From an uncultured Alphaproteobacteria bacterium (GTDB lineage Bacteria > Pseudomonadota > Alphaproteobacteria > RF32 > CAG-239), in the NCBI GenBank assembly GCA_944391685.1, contig CALXUM010000006.1, positions 29,755 through 93,754 on the forward strand: a DNA stretch of 64,000 nucleotides, given 5' to 3'. A model generated the notes under the pieces. That model did no database searches and was not told the DNA's origin. It saw only the letters and a program-made list of their open reading frames with translations. The position numbers and the translations under genes were made by a program. Positions 26,954-35,763 of this stretch are shown here, in pieces. Position 1 is the stretch's first letter. Every line of letters begins with the position of its first letter.

Positions 26954-27376
26954 CTACACTGTAAGCTTAGCTAATTCAACCTCTACTCTTAACTCTATTT
27001 CAGCCATAATTTCTTGTAATTTTTCATCACTTGATTCTTGCTGCTTTTCCTTAACCATTCTGGCAATATTTATAAGCTCATCTTTAGAAATATAACCAAC
27101 CAACAAAGCATCTCTGATTTCTTCTAATTTATCAAGTAGAGTATTTCCTCTTTTTATTAATTTTTTACGAATTTCACGCTCTTCTTCACCATCAACCATT
27201 TGAGTTGCAAAAATAGCATCCGTAACCGAAATTCCCGACGTTCCGTTAACTTGATTGCTTTTACTTTTAATTGTTTCATTCAAATAAGCCGAAAAGCTCT
27301 CTCCACTGCTTGTTTTACGAACATTTTTTCCTTGAGCTAATTCATTTGATTTATTAACATCATTTACTTTTATCAC
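26954..27376 (-). CDS. fliX: FliX-like flagellar assembly regulator
   Basis: The 140-residue protein ends with the FliX pattern: GNTLLDKLEEIRDALLVGYI, then LINIARMVKEKQQ and QEIMAEIELRVEVELAKL, the last being the hallmark EIELRxxVELAKL. In Caulobacter FliX binds the FlbD activator and links flagellar assembly to class III/IV transcription. No flagellar structural gene lies nearby, although fliX and dksA are also near each other in Caulobacter. The N-terminal 50 residues are disordered. FliX would be cytoplasmic or membrane-associated; its purpose in this organism is unclear. Confidence 0.75.
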   Translation of the reverse strand: MIKVNDVNKSNELAQGKNVRKTSSGESFSAYLNETIKSKSNQVNGTSGISVTDAIFATQMVDGEEEREIRKKLIKRGNTLLDKLEEIRDALLVGYISKDELINIARMVKEKQQESSDEKLQEIMAEIELRVEVELAKLTV

Positions 27377-27385
27377 TATATTCCC

Positions 27386-27958
27386 CTACTGAAAGGTCCA
27401 TGTTATGGTGTTATCGTCATCATCACAACTTTTTGAAGCCTTAGTTAAGTTCATTGGCAAAGCATTATCGCTTCCGGGTTCTATATTATTTTTACTAATT
27501 GGCATTTTAAAAACATTTTTATTAATTTTAAGCTCAACCAAATATGAACCTTGGTTAACGATCCACTCTATTTGAGCTAAATTAAGACAAGTCCTGTTAT
27601 TTAAATCATTAAAAGTAATATTATAATAGCTTTTTCCCTTATCAGATTCTGAAATTTTAACTTCTCCGCCCAAACGATGATAAATTTTATTATTTATAAA
27701 CATTTGGCTAGGTAAAAGTTTTTCTTTTTTTAATTCGTCAACATCCATCTCAAACAAATCTTCATAAGATCCCTCTAACTGAAAACGAGATGTTATTAAT
27801 TTTTGAATTTCCTTTATTTCATTTGCCACCATATTTTGTTTAAACATATCAAACATACTGCTAACTAAGCTTATTGCAGCAATTGTAAAAACAGTAACCA
27901 CGGACAACGCGCCCATAGCCTCTAACATTGTTGATCCTCTTTGGTTGTTTTTAAGCAT
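27386..27958 (-). CDS. Type IV pilin-like (class III signal peptide) protein
   Basis: The 190-residue protein starts with a short basic leader ending in Gly (KNNQRG) followed by STMLEAMGALSVVTVFTIAA: a prepilin-peptidase site with Glu at mature position 5 and a hydrophobic spine helix. The C-terminal part has one pair of cysteines that could form a disulphide (TCLNLAQ and SKSCDDDD), like the pilin D-loop. The start resembles PilS/type IVb pilins. It lies 9 bases upstream of the FliX-like gene, and no pilus assembly gene is in the window. Confidence 0.72.
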   Translation of the reverse strand: MLKNNQRGSTMLEAMGALSVVTVFTIAAISLVSSMFDMFKQNMVANEIKEIQKLITSRFQLEGSYEDLFEMDVDELKKEKLLPSQMFINNKIYHRLGGEVKISESDKGKSYYNITFNDLNNRTCLNLAQIEWIVNQGSYLVELKINKNVFKMPISKNNIEPGSDNALPMNLTKASKSCDDDDNTITWTFQ

Positions 27959-28127
27959 TTTATAACTCCTGCTGTTTTACAGAATATCACTAAAAATTTC
28001 ACTAAACAATCTTTTTGTAATATTAATTTACTTCACATTAAAAAATTATAGACTATAGTAATACCTGTAACAAATTCTGTTAAAAGAATTTTTGATTAAA
28101 ATTTTATGTATAAAAGGACTTTTATAA

Positions 28128-28664
28128 ATGAGAAAAAATATTGCATTATTAGCAGCCGTTTCTGCTTTCGCTTTTGCAAGCTCTGCCAGTGCTATGGAAT
28201 TTAAACCTTATGTTGCAGCTGATTACACTTATACAGATGCTCAGGCAGCTACATTTAATGCCGGTGGCAAAGTTGCCGTTGGTACAGACTACAACAAGTA
28301 CTTTGGTACTGAAGTTTTTTACCAATTTACCGATTCTGATCGTGTTAACACCGGTTCTGGTACAGATGAAACTTCATTAAGATCTTATGGTCTTGATCTT
28401 TACGGTTACCTACCTTTGGGTTGTGATCAAGTTTTCTCTTTGGTTGGTACAGCTGGTATTGCTAACCTTGACTTCAAAGACAAAACAGATGGTGCTCAAA
28501 GAGAAACTGAAAATGGTTTAGGCTATCGTCTTGGTGCCGGTGTTCAATACTCTTTCACCGATAATTTGGCTGTAAGAGCATTATATCGCTACACCTTTAC
28601 AGACAAAGTTAACGGCCTTGATCATATTGATGAAGGTTCTTTGGGTATCAAATATAATTTCTAA
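28128..28664 (+). CDS. Outer-membrane beta-barrel protein
   Basis: The 178-residue precursor has a clear signal peptide (KNIALLAAVSAFAFASSASA, cut before MEFKPYV) and a mature part of alternating aromatic/polar strands: FKPYVAADYTYT, KYFGTEVFYQFTD, LRSYGLDLYGYLP, LGYRLGAGVQYSF, LAVRALYRYTF, ending IKYNF with the C-terminal Phe needed for BAM insertion. That fits an eight-stranded OmpA/OmpX-like barrel. Codon use is strongly biased to abundant codons (GCT, GGT), so it is likely a highly expressed porin-like protein. It has its own terminator and stands alone. Confidence 0.88.
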   Translation: MRKNIALLAAVSAFAFASSASAMEFKPYVAADYTYTDAQAATFNAGGKVAVGTDYNKYFGTEVFYQFTDSDRVNTGSGTDETSLRSYGLDLYGYLPLGCDQVFSLVGTAGIANLDFKDKTDGAQRETENGLGYRLGAGVQYSFTDNLAVRALYRYTFTDKVNGLDHIDEGSLGIKYNF

Positions 28665-28678
28665 TTTATTAGATATCC

Positions 28679-28713
28679 TAAAAAAGGAAGAGTTAAAACT
28701 CTTCCTTTTTTTA
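28679..28713 (+). terminator. Rho-independent terminator after the outer-membrane protein gene
   Basis: AAAAGGAAGAGTT pairs with AACTCTTCCTTTT around a short A-rich loop, with a T tract after it. Confidence 0.85.
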
Positions 28714-28735
28714 TATTTGTTGGTATATTTCATTT

Positions 28736-29902
28736 ATGAAACATTTTGACGCCATAATAATAGGAGCCGGAGCATCCGGCATGATGTGTGCTGCAACCGC
28801 CGTAAAAAGAGGAAAAAAAATTGCGGTTATTGATCATAATCCCAAAGCCTTACAAAAGGTTTTTGTTTCCGGCGGGGGTAAGTGCAATTTTACAAACTTA
28901 TCTGCATCCAAAGAACATTATATTTCTTCTAATCCAAATTTTTGTATATCAGCTCTAAAACAATTTTCTCCTCAAGATATGTTGGATTTTGCCAATAAGC
29001 ATAAAATCAAAACTTATCAGAAAACATCAGGTCAATTTTTTTGCCAAAAAAGTTCAACTTTTTTAATTGATGCACTTTTAGAAGAAACTTCCTCTGCAAC
29101 ATTCTTTTATAACACTGTATTTAAAGATTTTAATATAACTTCAAACGGTTTTATCATTTTAACAAACAATGAAAAACTGCACTGCACATCTCTTGTCGTT
29201 TCTTGTGGAGGTTTATCTTATCCAAACCTCGGAGCATCATCTGTTGGTTATGATATTGCAAAAAAATCCGGACACAAAATAATACCTTGTAAACCAACTC
29301 TGGTACCTTTTAATCTTGACCCTCTTTTAATGAAAAATCTCATAAATTTACAAGGAATTTCATTACCGGTAGAAATAACAATCAACAAACATTCAATAAA
29401 AGACGACTTATTATTCACTCATTTTGGCATTTCTGGTCCTGCAGTTTTACAATCATCTTTATATTGGGAAAAAGGAAATCATTTAAATATAAATTTTCTT
29501 CCGCAAACAGATGCTTTTTCTTTGCTTAAATCATTAAAAAACAAATCAAAACAAAAACTAAACACTGTATTTAAAGCCTATTTTTCGCAAAATTTTATCA
29601 ATTATTTTTTACCTGAAACAAACTCTCTTTATTTAGCCGAAACATCAGATAAAAAACTCATTGAAATATCATCAAAAATAAACAACTGGACAATAACCCC
29701 GTCAAGCACAAGAGGATATAAATCAGCAGAAGTAACTGCTGGCGGAATAGATACAAAATATATATCATCTCAAACCATGGAAAGCAAACTAATAAAAAAT
29801 CTTTACTTTACGGGGGAAGTGCTAGATATTACGGGTGAGCTTGGCGGATTCAATTTACAATGGGCTTTTTCCAGCGGTTATGTTGCCGGAAAAAATTTGT
29901 AG
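28736..29902 (+). CDS. BaiN/HI0933-family FAD-dependent oxidoreductase
   Basis: The 388-residue flavoprotein starts with the dinucleotide fold IIIGAGASGMMCAATAVKRG and then has FVSGGGKCNFTN, the family's GGGKCN(xT/L)TN signature, at about residues 42-53. The C-terminal STRGYKSAEVTAGGI and LYFTGEVLDITGELGGFN match the HI0933 group. Members are cytoplasmic oxidoreductases; a few reduce bile-acid intermediates (BaiN), most are uncharacterised. The gene carries two copies of the 17-bp repeat (29111 and 29561), both encoding NTVFK. Confidence 0.9.
   Translation: MKHFDAIIIGAGASGMMCAATAVKRGKKIAVIDHNPKALQKVFVSGGGKCNFTNLSASKEHYISSNPNFCISALKQFSPQDMLDFANKHKIKTYQKTSGQFFCQKSSTFLIDALLEETSSATFFYNTVFKDFNITSNGFIILTNNEKLHCTSLVVSCGGLSYPNLGASSVGYDIAKKSGHKIIPCKPTLVPFNLDPLLMKNLINLQGISLPVEITINKHSIKDDLLFTHFGISGPAVLQSSLYWEKGNHLNINFLPQTDAFSLLKSLKNKSKQKLNTVFKAYFSQNFINYFLPETNSLYLAETSDKKLIEISSKINNWTITPSSTRGYKSAEVTAGGIDTKYISSQTMESKLIKNLYFTGEVLDITGELGGFNLQWAFSSGYVAGKNL
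29111..29127 (+). repeat. 17-bp intragenic repeat, copy in the flavoprotein gene
   Basis: AACACTGTATTTAAAGA, one base from the consensus AACACTGTATTTAAAGC; it encodes NTVFKD. Confidence 0.7.
29561..29577 (+). repeat. 17-bp intragenic repeat, exact copy in the flavoprotein gene
   Basis: Exact AACACTGTATTTAAAGC; it encodes NTVFKA. This is the second copy within 450 bases in the same gene. Confidence 0.75.
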
Positions 29903-29960
29903 AAAAATATAAAAAATAAGTTATATTTTCCATAGTCATAAATCATTTTAGGAAAAAAAG

Positions 29961-30458
29961 ATGAAAAAATTTTTTACATTATTTTTTATAATTTTATTTA
30001 TAAGTGCTTGTTCAAAATCAGATTCTCAAAAACAAGACAACAATTCAACAAGTACCCAGGAGACAAACAAAAATATTTCTCAAACAATTGATAAAAACAC
30101 AATATTTTCTTTTGATATAAATACTCTTAAACCTAGTTGTGACAATCAAAGCCAAATTGTTTGTGCAATAAATGTAACCATTAAATGTACAATTAATCCC
30201 GATTTTGAAGAGTGTGAAAAAAATAAATCTAATATGCCTTCTTTTGTTTTCATGCAAGATGAAAGTTTGCAAAGACCAACTTCGCAATCATACAAAATTA
30301 CCAAAATAAAACCTCTGCAAGATGGCTCAATAGAAGTTTATACTCAAAGCACTTGTAATGGAAATTGGTTTGGACTATGCAACGGCAATATTATTTATGT
30401 TTTACAAAATAAAGATGATGCATGGATTGTTAAAGATTTGTATGCTGTTGAATCTTAA
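29961..30458 (+). CDS. Putative lipoprotein, 165 residues
   Basis: The signal sequence KKFFTLFFIILFISAC carries a lipobox (ISAC) with Cys at about residue 17, so the mature protein is lipid-anchored. A Ser/Asn/Gln-rich linker follows, then a small domain with several cysteines (PSCDNQSQIVCAINVTIKC, STCNGNWFGLCNG) that could be held by disulphides in the periplasm. I recognise no family. It is transcribed toward a converging small gene on the other strand. Confidence 0.7.
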   Translation: MKKFFTLFFIILFISACSKSDSQKQDNNSTSTQETNKNISQTIDKNTIFSFDINTLKPSCDNQSQIVCAINVTIKCTINPDFEECEKNKSNMPSFVFMQDESLQRPTSQSYKITKIKPLQDGSIEVYTQSTCNGNWFGLCNGNIIYVLQNKDDAWIVKDLYAVES

Positions 30459-30461
30459 AAT

Positions 30462-30872
30462 TTATTGCAAACTTTTTTCTAAAACCTTATCAAATTCTTC
30501 TTGCACGTAGCTCTTTTGATAAGGTTTTTTTTCAACTTTAAAACGTTCATCCGAACTCATTTTTTGCAAATCTTCTTCTAATTTTTTATTTTCAACTATT
30601 TTACCGTTTTTTCTTACCGATTCTATTTCTTTTGCATATTGATCATATTTTTGTTTATATTCCGGAACAACCTCTTCATTAACCATATTATCAACATTAT
30701 TTTGTTTACGAATAACATAAACAGGAGGAAGTTTTTCAGGTTTTGATTTAACATCTTCCGGTATAAAAAAATCAGGTTCCAATTGTTTTCTGACATAAGT
30801 AGTTTGAGCTAAAACAACACCGCTAATCATCCCAAAAAAAGCAGTTAAAATAACTATTTTATATTTTGTCAT
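30462..30872 (-). CDS. Secreted or membrane-anchored hypothetical protein, 136 residues
   Basis: An N-terminal hydrophobic segment (KIVILTAFFGMISGVVLAQT) is a probable signal peptide cut at VLA-Q or a signal anchor. The rest is highly charged and predicted helical, with a Lys/Glu-rich C-terminus. No family is recognised. It converges with the lipoprotein gene and is divergent from the HEQTH protein gene 51 bases away. Confidence 0.55.
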   Translation of the reverse strand: MTKYKIVILTAFFGMISGVVLAQTTYVRKQLEPDFFIPEDVKSKPEKLPPVYVIRKQNNVDNMVNEEVVPEYKQKYDQYAKEIESVRKNGKIVENKKLEEDLQKMSSDERFKVEKKPYQKSYVQEEFDKVLEKSLQ

Positions 30873-30923
30873 TTTACGGCTCCGTTAACCATAATCTAAT
30901 AAATTACTTTTATTATAAAATAC

Positions 30924-31583
30924 ATGAAAAAACTTTTTTTTATATTAATATCTTTTTTTTATTTTATATCATCAGCTTCTGCCGATGATTGTTCAAACAT
31001 TCCTATAAATCCTGTAATTGAATTTTATTCTTCTTATGGTAATTTAAGTTATGATTTAAGTAAAAATAATTCAGAGATAACCGCCATAGCCAACCAATAT
31101 GGGATTATGGAAAAAGGCATTTTTGCCTCTGGCCTTGCTACAATTAATGTTGAATGGGAAATATCGGCCGACACCGTAGGTAGAATGATAAGTAACTATA
31201 ACATATGCGTAATACCTGAAAAAATAAAAGTCTATGTTGGTTTTGCCAATCCTAAAATATACATTTCCAAAGATATCCAAAATAATCGTTGCAAAATGGA
31301 AGTTGTATCACGTCATGAACAAACTCACCAACAAATAAATAAAACTGCTCTTGATTATTTTTTACCTCTATTTCAAAATGCTTTTTATAAAATAGTAAAA
31401 ACTGTCAAACCAATACACGTAAATAACATTTCTGACGTAGATAAAGCATCAACAAAACTAACTAAAGAATATAATAAAAAATTTTCTCCGCTTATTGCTT
31501 TTTTTGAAAAAGAGATGTTAAACGAACAAAAAAAACTTGATAACACAAACAATTATCTGCATGAACAACAACTTTGTAATTAA
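30924..31583 (+). CDS. Secreted protein with an HExxH motif (putative metalloprotease)
   Basis: The 219-residue precursor has a signal peptide (FFILISFFYFISSASA, cut before DDCS). At about residues 130-136 it has RHEQTHQQIN, an HExxH zinc-binding motif preceded by a beta-rich domain with two cysteines. A third zinc ligand may be one of the acidic or His residues further on, but none is obvious. This resembles small secreted DUF922-type putative proteases. The substrate is unknown, and the protein would act in the periplasm or outside the cell. Confidence 0.62.
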   Translation: MKKLFFILISFFYFISSASADDCSNIPINPVIEFYSSYGNLSYDLSKNNSEITAIANQYGIMEKGIFASGLATINVEWEISADTVGRMISNYNICVIPEKIKVYVGFANPKIYISKDIQNNRCKMEVVSRHEQTHQQINKTALDYFLPLFQNAFYKIVKTVKPIHVNNISDVDKASTKLTKEYNKKFSPLIAFFEKEMLNEQKKLDNTNNYLHEQQLCN

Positions 31584-31587
31584 AAGC

Positions 31588-32259
31588 TTATTTTATAATA
31601 TCATCTAAAAAACTTAATACACCTTTATAAGCATAATCAATGTATGTTTTATCTTTTGCTGAATTGTTGCGATAATAAATTCTAACTGTTGTCATTCCTA
31701 TTTTTTTAGCAAACTCCAAGTTAGAGTAACTGTCATCAACAAACACACAGTCAGTGGGATCAACACCTATTTTAGCACAATATTTTTTATAAACATCCGA
31801 GCTTTCATTCTTTTTATAAACTCCAAAATCCTCCACCGAATAATATCTGTCTTTAAAAAATTCATATAAACCAAGATGTTTTAATATTTTTTCTGATGCA
31901 TATCGATCACTTGCAGTAAAAATATATTGTTCAGCCGGAACTTTTTCTATTTTTTCAATAAGATTTTCATAAGGAACAATTTTTTCAACTGGTTTTCTTA
32001 AATGATAGGCCTTAAATAAATCTCTTGGATTTACACCATATTCACGATAAAAAATTTCTCCTCCGTCACGATAAATTCTGTAAGATTCTGTAACTTTTTT
32101 CTTTGCCGTTTCAAAATCAATTGGAAGTTTCAAATCTTCAACTAAAGCCTTTGCCATAGTAGTATCTAAAATATCAGCAAATTCTTCTGTTTTATTATAC
32201 AGTGTATCGTCTAAATCCCATATCAAATAATTTTTACCGAAAATCAATTTTAACTCCAT
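31588..32259 (-). CDS. HAD-family pyrimidine 5'-nucleotidase
   Basis: The 223-residue protein has HAD motif I WDLDDTLYNKTEEF (about residues 15-28), motif II FTASDRYA and motif IV DCVFVDDSYSNLEFA, with the KN segment of motif III before it. The DLDDTLY form and the cap size fit the YjjG/SDT1-type pyrimidine 5'-nucleotidases common in alphaproteobacteria, which dephosphorylate UMP/CMP or damaged nucleotides. It is monocistronic and followed on the minus strand by the HEQTH gene end, with no shared operon. Confidence 0.85.
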   Translation of the reverse strand: MELKLIFGKNYLIWDLDDTLYNKTEEFADILDTTMAKALVEDLKLPIDFETAKKKVTESYRIYRDGGEIFYREYGVNPRDLFKAYHLRKPVEKIVPYENLIEKIEKVPAEQYIFTASDRYASEKILKHLGLYEFFKDRYYSVEDFGVYKKNESSDVYKKYCAKIGVDPTDCVFVDDSYSNLEFAKKIGMTTVRIYYRNNSAKDKTYIDYAYKGVLSFLDDIIK

Positions 32260-32394
32260 TTATTATTATTATTAATTAATACATATATTAAACCATTAGC
32301 CGGATTCGTCAATTAAATATTAGTAATCTGCCTTGAATAAACAAGAAACACAAATATATAAAAAAAGGTTAAACAACAAACTAAAGAGGTCACA

Positions 32395-32700
32395 ATGAAA
32401 AAATTAATTTTATTACTACCTATCATAACTTTTGCTTTTGTGTCTATACAAACAAACGCTAATGCTCAAGAAAATAATGCATCAGTTGGAAATCCTGAAT
32501 CTGCCAATATGATTATGATGGAAGAAGATTATGTTGTATCAACAACTCAGAACCAAACAAACAATAACCAAGCAAATCAACAACAAAATCAGGAAAATTC
32601 TCAAAATAACAATGCATCTGTTATTGAAGACATAACAGAAACTGAAACACCTGATTCTGTTAGTATTGAAGATGATACAACAGTAATTCCTAATAATTAA
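32395..32700 (+). CDS. Small secreted Asn/Gln-rich acidic protein
   Basis: The 101-residue precursor has a signal peptide (KKLILLLPIITFAFVSIQ, cut near NANA-QENN). The mature part is low-complexity: Asn/Gln-rich in the middle (QNQTNNNQANQQQNQENSQN) and acidic with Thr/Glu/Asp at the end. It has no recognisable domain and would be disordered in the periplasm or outside the cell. An AAGAGG site precedes the ATG. The terminator after it also carries the last codons of the opposing dnaQ gene. Confidence 0.65.
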   Translation: MKKLILLLPIITFAFVSIQTNANAQENNASVGNPESANMIMMEEDYVVSTTQNQTNNNQANQQQNQENSQNNNASVIEDITETETPDSVSIEDDTTVIPNN

Positions 32701-32706
32701 GATCTT

Positions 32707-32747
32707 TTAAAGGAGCAATTTAGCTGTTCCAAATTGCTCCTTTAATT
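32707..32747. terminator. Bidirectional terminator after the Asn/Gln-rich gene and dnaQ
   Basis: AAAGGAGCAATTT pairs with AAATTGCTCCTTT around a nine-base loop, flanked by T- and A-rich runs. The right arm is the end of dnaQ. Confidence 0.8.
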
Positions 32748-33400
32748 TTTTGAGCCAAAAAATCATTATGTAAATTTATTTCTTCATCACTTAAAGAAAA
32801 ATCTCTTGCTTTTCTGAAGTTTCTTATTATATCTTTTTCGTTATTTTTTAGATTTTCTTTTTTACCATCAAGCAACAAACTTGGCTCTTTTCCACCCAAA
32901 AGCTCCAAATAAACTTCAGCTAATAATTGAGCATCAAGCAAAGCTCCGTGAAGAGTACGGCTGCTATTATCAATTTCAAATCTTTTACAAAGAGCATCCA
33001 AACTACATCTTGCCCCCGGAAATAAAGCACGAGCAATTTCTAATGTATCTACAACCCTACCCCAATCAATTTCGGGTTTTCCTATTTGCTTTAGCTCATA
33101 ATTAACAAAATTAATATCAAAAGACGCATTATGCGCAACCAAAGAAGCATCACCTATAAACTCCAACCACTTATCGGCAACTTTATCAAACGTTGGAAAA
33201 TCTTTCAAAAAATCATATGTCAAACCATGAACTTTAACTACTTCTTCAGGTACTTCTTTTTCCGGATTAATATATTGATGAAAAGTAACTCCTGTCGGAA
33301 CATGATTAATTAATTCAACAGCCCCTATCTCCACCAAACGCTCACCTTTGGCATAATCAAAACCCGTAGTTTCAGTATCAAAAACAATTTCTCTAACCAT
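32720..33400 (-). CDS. dnaQ: DNA polymerase III epsilon subunit (3'-5' proofreading exonuclease)
   Basis: The 226-residue protein has the DEDDh exonuclease motifs: Exo I VFDTETTGFD (about residues 6-15), Exo II LVAHNASFDINFVN and Exo III with RTLHGALLDAQLLAEV, where the His-Asp pair completes the active site. It proofreads the DNA polymerase III core. The C-terminal tail (about 175-226) is the usual polymerase-binding extension. It overlaps coaE by 8 bases; the coaE-dnaQ pair next to the origin is the classic alphaproteobacterial order. Confidence 0.96.
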   Translation of the reverse strand: MVREIVFDTETTGFDYAKGERLVEIGAVELINHVPTGVTFHQYINPEKEVPEEVVKVHGLTYDFLKDFPTFDKVADKWLEFIGDASLVAHNASFDINFVNYELKQIGKPEIDWGRVVDTLEIARALFPGARCSLDALCKRFEIDNSSRTLHGALLDAQLLAEVYLELLGGKEPSLLLDGKKENLKNNEKDIIRNFRKARDFSLSDEEINLHNDFLAQKIKGAIWNS

Positions 33401-33983
33401 AAGCTTCTTCCAACCCTTTTATAATACTTATAATTTCAGCCCTTAACAAATTATGAGGTTTATCGGTATCAACCACTACATCTGACAACAATTTTTTATC
33501 TTCATTTTTCATTTGTACATTATTTATTTTATCAAAATCTTCAGCTGTAACATTATCCCGCAACATAACCCGTTTTTTCTGAATTTCATAATCAACATCA
33601 GCTAGTATAATCAAATCACAATATTTATCCCAACCCATTTCAAACAAAAGAGCCACATCAATAAAAAACAAATCATCTTTTTTGGCATTTATACGAATAA
33701 CTTTTTTCAAATAATCTTTCAAAAAAGGATGAATCATGCTTTCAAGCAAACGCAATTTTTTATGATCTGAAAAAACAATGTTTCGTAAATATCTCTTATT
33801 AGCTACTCCACCTTTTACAGTACCAGGAAATTTCATTTCCAACACTTTTAAAAAGTCTTTATCAAAATAAATTCTTCTAACCCAACCATCAACATCAAAA
33901 ACTGTATAACCAAGCTTATTTATGATTTTTGCAATTGTTGTTTTTCCGCAACCAATAGAACCGGTAATAGCAATAAGTTTCAT
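33393..33983 (-). CDS. coaE: Dephospho-CoA kinase
   Basis: CoaE phosphorylates dephospho-CoA at the 3' position, the last step of CoA synthesis. The 196-residue protein has the P-loop ITGSIGCGKTTIAKII at about residues 4-19 and a typical P-loop kinase body with the FFIDVALLFEMGWDKY region and ILADVDYE. I chose the ATG at 33983 (MKLIAITG), which has an AAAGGA site before it; the TTG six codons upstream would only add MKKGCF. It lies directly beside the putative origin, transcribed away from it, and overlaps dnaQ. Confidence 0.94.
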   Translation of the reverse strand: MKLIAITGSIGCGKTTIAKIINKLGYTVFDVDGWVRRIYFDKDFLKVLEMKFPGTVKGGVANKRYLRNIVFSDHKKLRLLESMIHPFLKDYLKKVIRINAKKDDLFFIDVALLFEMGWDKYCDLIILADVDYEIQKKRVMLRDNVTAEDFDKINNVQMKNEDKKLLSDVVVDTDKPHNLLRAEIISIIKGLEEAYG

Positions 33984-34441
33984 AAAACATCCTTTTTTCA
34001 AAACACTAGCCTAGTTATAAACAATTTGTTAACCTTTTGTGTATAACTAAGCCTCTAGTTCAATGTTATAAACTTTTATCACCATATTGTAAAATTTAAT
34101 CTTTCAACTTACTAACAAGCATAAAATTCATACACATCATGTTAATAACAAAAACAATTCACAAACAACAAAATATTTTATACTTTTGAAAATACTTAAA
34201 ATAAAAACACTATCCATAATCTTATCAACAAAAACAAAACTTGTGTATATATCATATAACAAAAAATAATCCACAAAGTTAACAGCAATACACAAACAAC
34301 AAAAACATTTTAAATATATTTTATTTGAGCCAAAAGGGTGTTCATAAAAGTGCCTTGTAAAATCAATTGACAGTTATCAAATAACATAATATAAAAAACA
34401 TACTTTCTGATATTTATTTTCACACACCTTTTAGGATTTCC
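33984..34441. other. oriC: Putative chromosomal replication origin (oriC)
   Basis: This 458-base gap holds no reading frame and is very AT-rich. It carries one perfect DnaA box on the minus strand (TTATACACA, + strand 34038-34046) and variants TTATCAACA (34222-34230), ATATACACA (minus, 34242-34250) and TAATCCACA (34267-34275). It separates divergently oriented coaE-dnaQ and rho-mnmE-mnmG-rsmG-parAB, the arrangement around oriC in Caulobacter-type genomes, and two parS sites lie within 10 kb. Genes on both flanks mostly point away. GC skew was not calculated. Confidence 0.7.
34367..34395 (+). promoter_or_regulatory. sigma70-type promoter of rho
   Basis: A perfect TTGACA (34367-34372) and a TATAAA (34390-34395) are 17 bases apart. 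The predicted start is about 40 bases before the ATG at 34442. It lies inside the right edge of the putative origin. Confidence 0.7.
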
Positions 34442-35695
34442 ATGAATTTAAAAGATTTAAAGCAAAAGTCTCCTACGGAGCTTCTGAATCAAGCAGAAGA
34501 GCTCGGTATTGAAGATGCGTCTTCTATGCGTGTTCAGGATTTAATGTTTGCTATTTTAAAAAAAGTAGCCGATGATGATAAAACCATTTATGGTGAAGGA
34601 ACAATTGAAGTCTTGCAAGATGGTTTCGGCTTTTTACGTTCAGCTCAATCAAATTATTTAGCCGGACCAGATGATATTTATGTTTCTCCTGCTCAGGTTA
34701 AAAAATATGGTTTACGCACTGGTGATACGGTTGAAGGTGAAATTAGAGCTCCCAAAGATAACGAAAGATATTTTGCTCTTGTCAAAATAAATAAAATAAA
34801 TTTTGATGATCCTGAAAAATCAAAATTAAGAGTAAATTTTGACAATTTAACTCCTCTTTACCCAACAAAAAAACTCAATTTTGATATTATATGCGGAGAA
34901 AAAGACTATACCACCAGAGTCATAGATTTAATATCACCGCAAGGAAAAGGGCAGCGTGGTCTGATTGTTGCACCTCCGCGTACCGGTAAAACGGTTATGC
35001 TGCAAAACATAGCTCATGCCATAGCCACCAATCATCCAGAATGTTATCTTATGGTTTTATTGATAGATGAAAGACCGGAAGAAGTTACCGACATGATGCG
35101 TTCTGTTAAAGGAGAGGTTATATCTTCAACTTTTGATGAACCTGCAAGCCGCCATGTTCAAGTTGCTGAAATGGTAATAGAAAAAGCAAAACGTTTGGTA
35201 GAAACCAAAAGAGATGTGGTAATTTTACTTGATTCCATAACTCGTTTAGGCAGGGCATATAATACGGTTGTTCCATCTTCAGGTAAGGTTTTAACCGGTG
35301 GTGTTGATGCTAATGCTCTTCAACGTCCGAAACGTTTACTTGGTGCTGCCAGAAATGTTGAAGAAGGAGGTTCTTTAACAATAATTGCCACAGCCTTAAT
35401 AGATACCGGATCTCGCATGGATGAGGTTATTTTTGAGGAATTTAAAGGAACAGGTAATTCAGAAATCATACTTGATAGAAAATTAACCGATAAACGCCTG
35501 TTCCCGACAATTGATATAACTCGCTCCGGAACCAGAAAAGAAGAATTATTGGTTGATAAAGATCGTCTTTCCAAAATGTGGATATTACGCCGTGTTTTAA
35601 TGCAAATGGGCATGACCGACGGCATGGAATTTTTGCTTGATAAACTACGTTTAAGCAAAGACAATGATGATTTCTTCAATACCATGAATTCTTAA
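34442..35695 (+). CDS. rho: Transcription termination factor Rho
   Basis: Rho is the hexameric RNA helicase that ends transcription at rut sites. The 417-residue protein has the N-terminal helical and OB-fold RNA-binding domain ([20 protein letters not shown]), Walker [13 protein letters not shown] at about residues 176-187, Walker B and the Q-loop region ([16 protein letters not shown], then [14 protein letters not shown]), and the R-loop [11 protein letters not shown]. The length is normal. It begins 47 bases after a strong promoter next to the origin and is followed by an intrinsic terminator. Confidence 0.98.
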   Translation: MNLKDLKQKSPTELLNQAEELGIEDASSMRVQDLMFAILKKVADDDKTIYGEGTIEVLQDGFGFLRSAQSNYLAGPDDIYVSPAQVKKYGLRTGDTVEGEIRAPKDNERYFALVKINKINFDDPEKSKLRVNFDNLTPLYPTKKLNFDIICGEKDYTTRVIDLISPQGKGQRGLIVAPPRTGKTVMLQNIAHAIATNHPECYLMVLLIDERPEEVTDMMRSVKGEVISSTFDEPASRHVQVAEMVIEKAKRLVETKRDVVILLDSITRLGRAYNTVVPSSGKVLTGGVDANALQRPKRLLGAARNVEEGGSLTIIATALIDTGSRMDEVIFEEFKGTGNSEIILDRKLTDKRLFPTIDITRSGTRKEELLVDKDRLSKMWILRRVLMQMGMTDGMEFLLDKLRLSKDNDDFFNTMNS

Positions 35696-35704
35696 AAACT
35701 CAAA

Positions 35705-35731
35705 GCCCCTCTATTTGGAGGGGTTTTTTAT
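35705..35731 (+). terminator. Rho-independent terminator after rho
   Basis: CCCCTC pairs with GAGGGG around TATTTG and a T run follows. Confidence 0.85.
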
Positions 35732-35763
35732 AAACTCAGCAAAAAATTTTTTACCTCTTTCAT

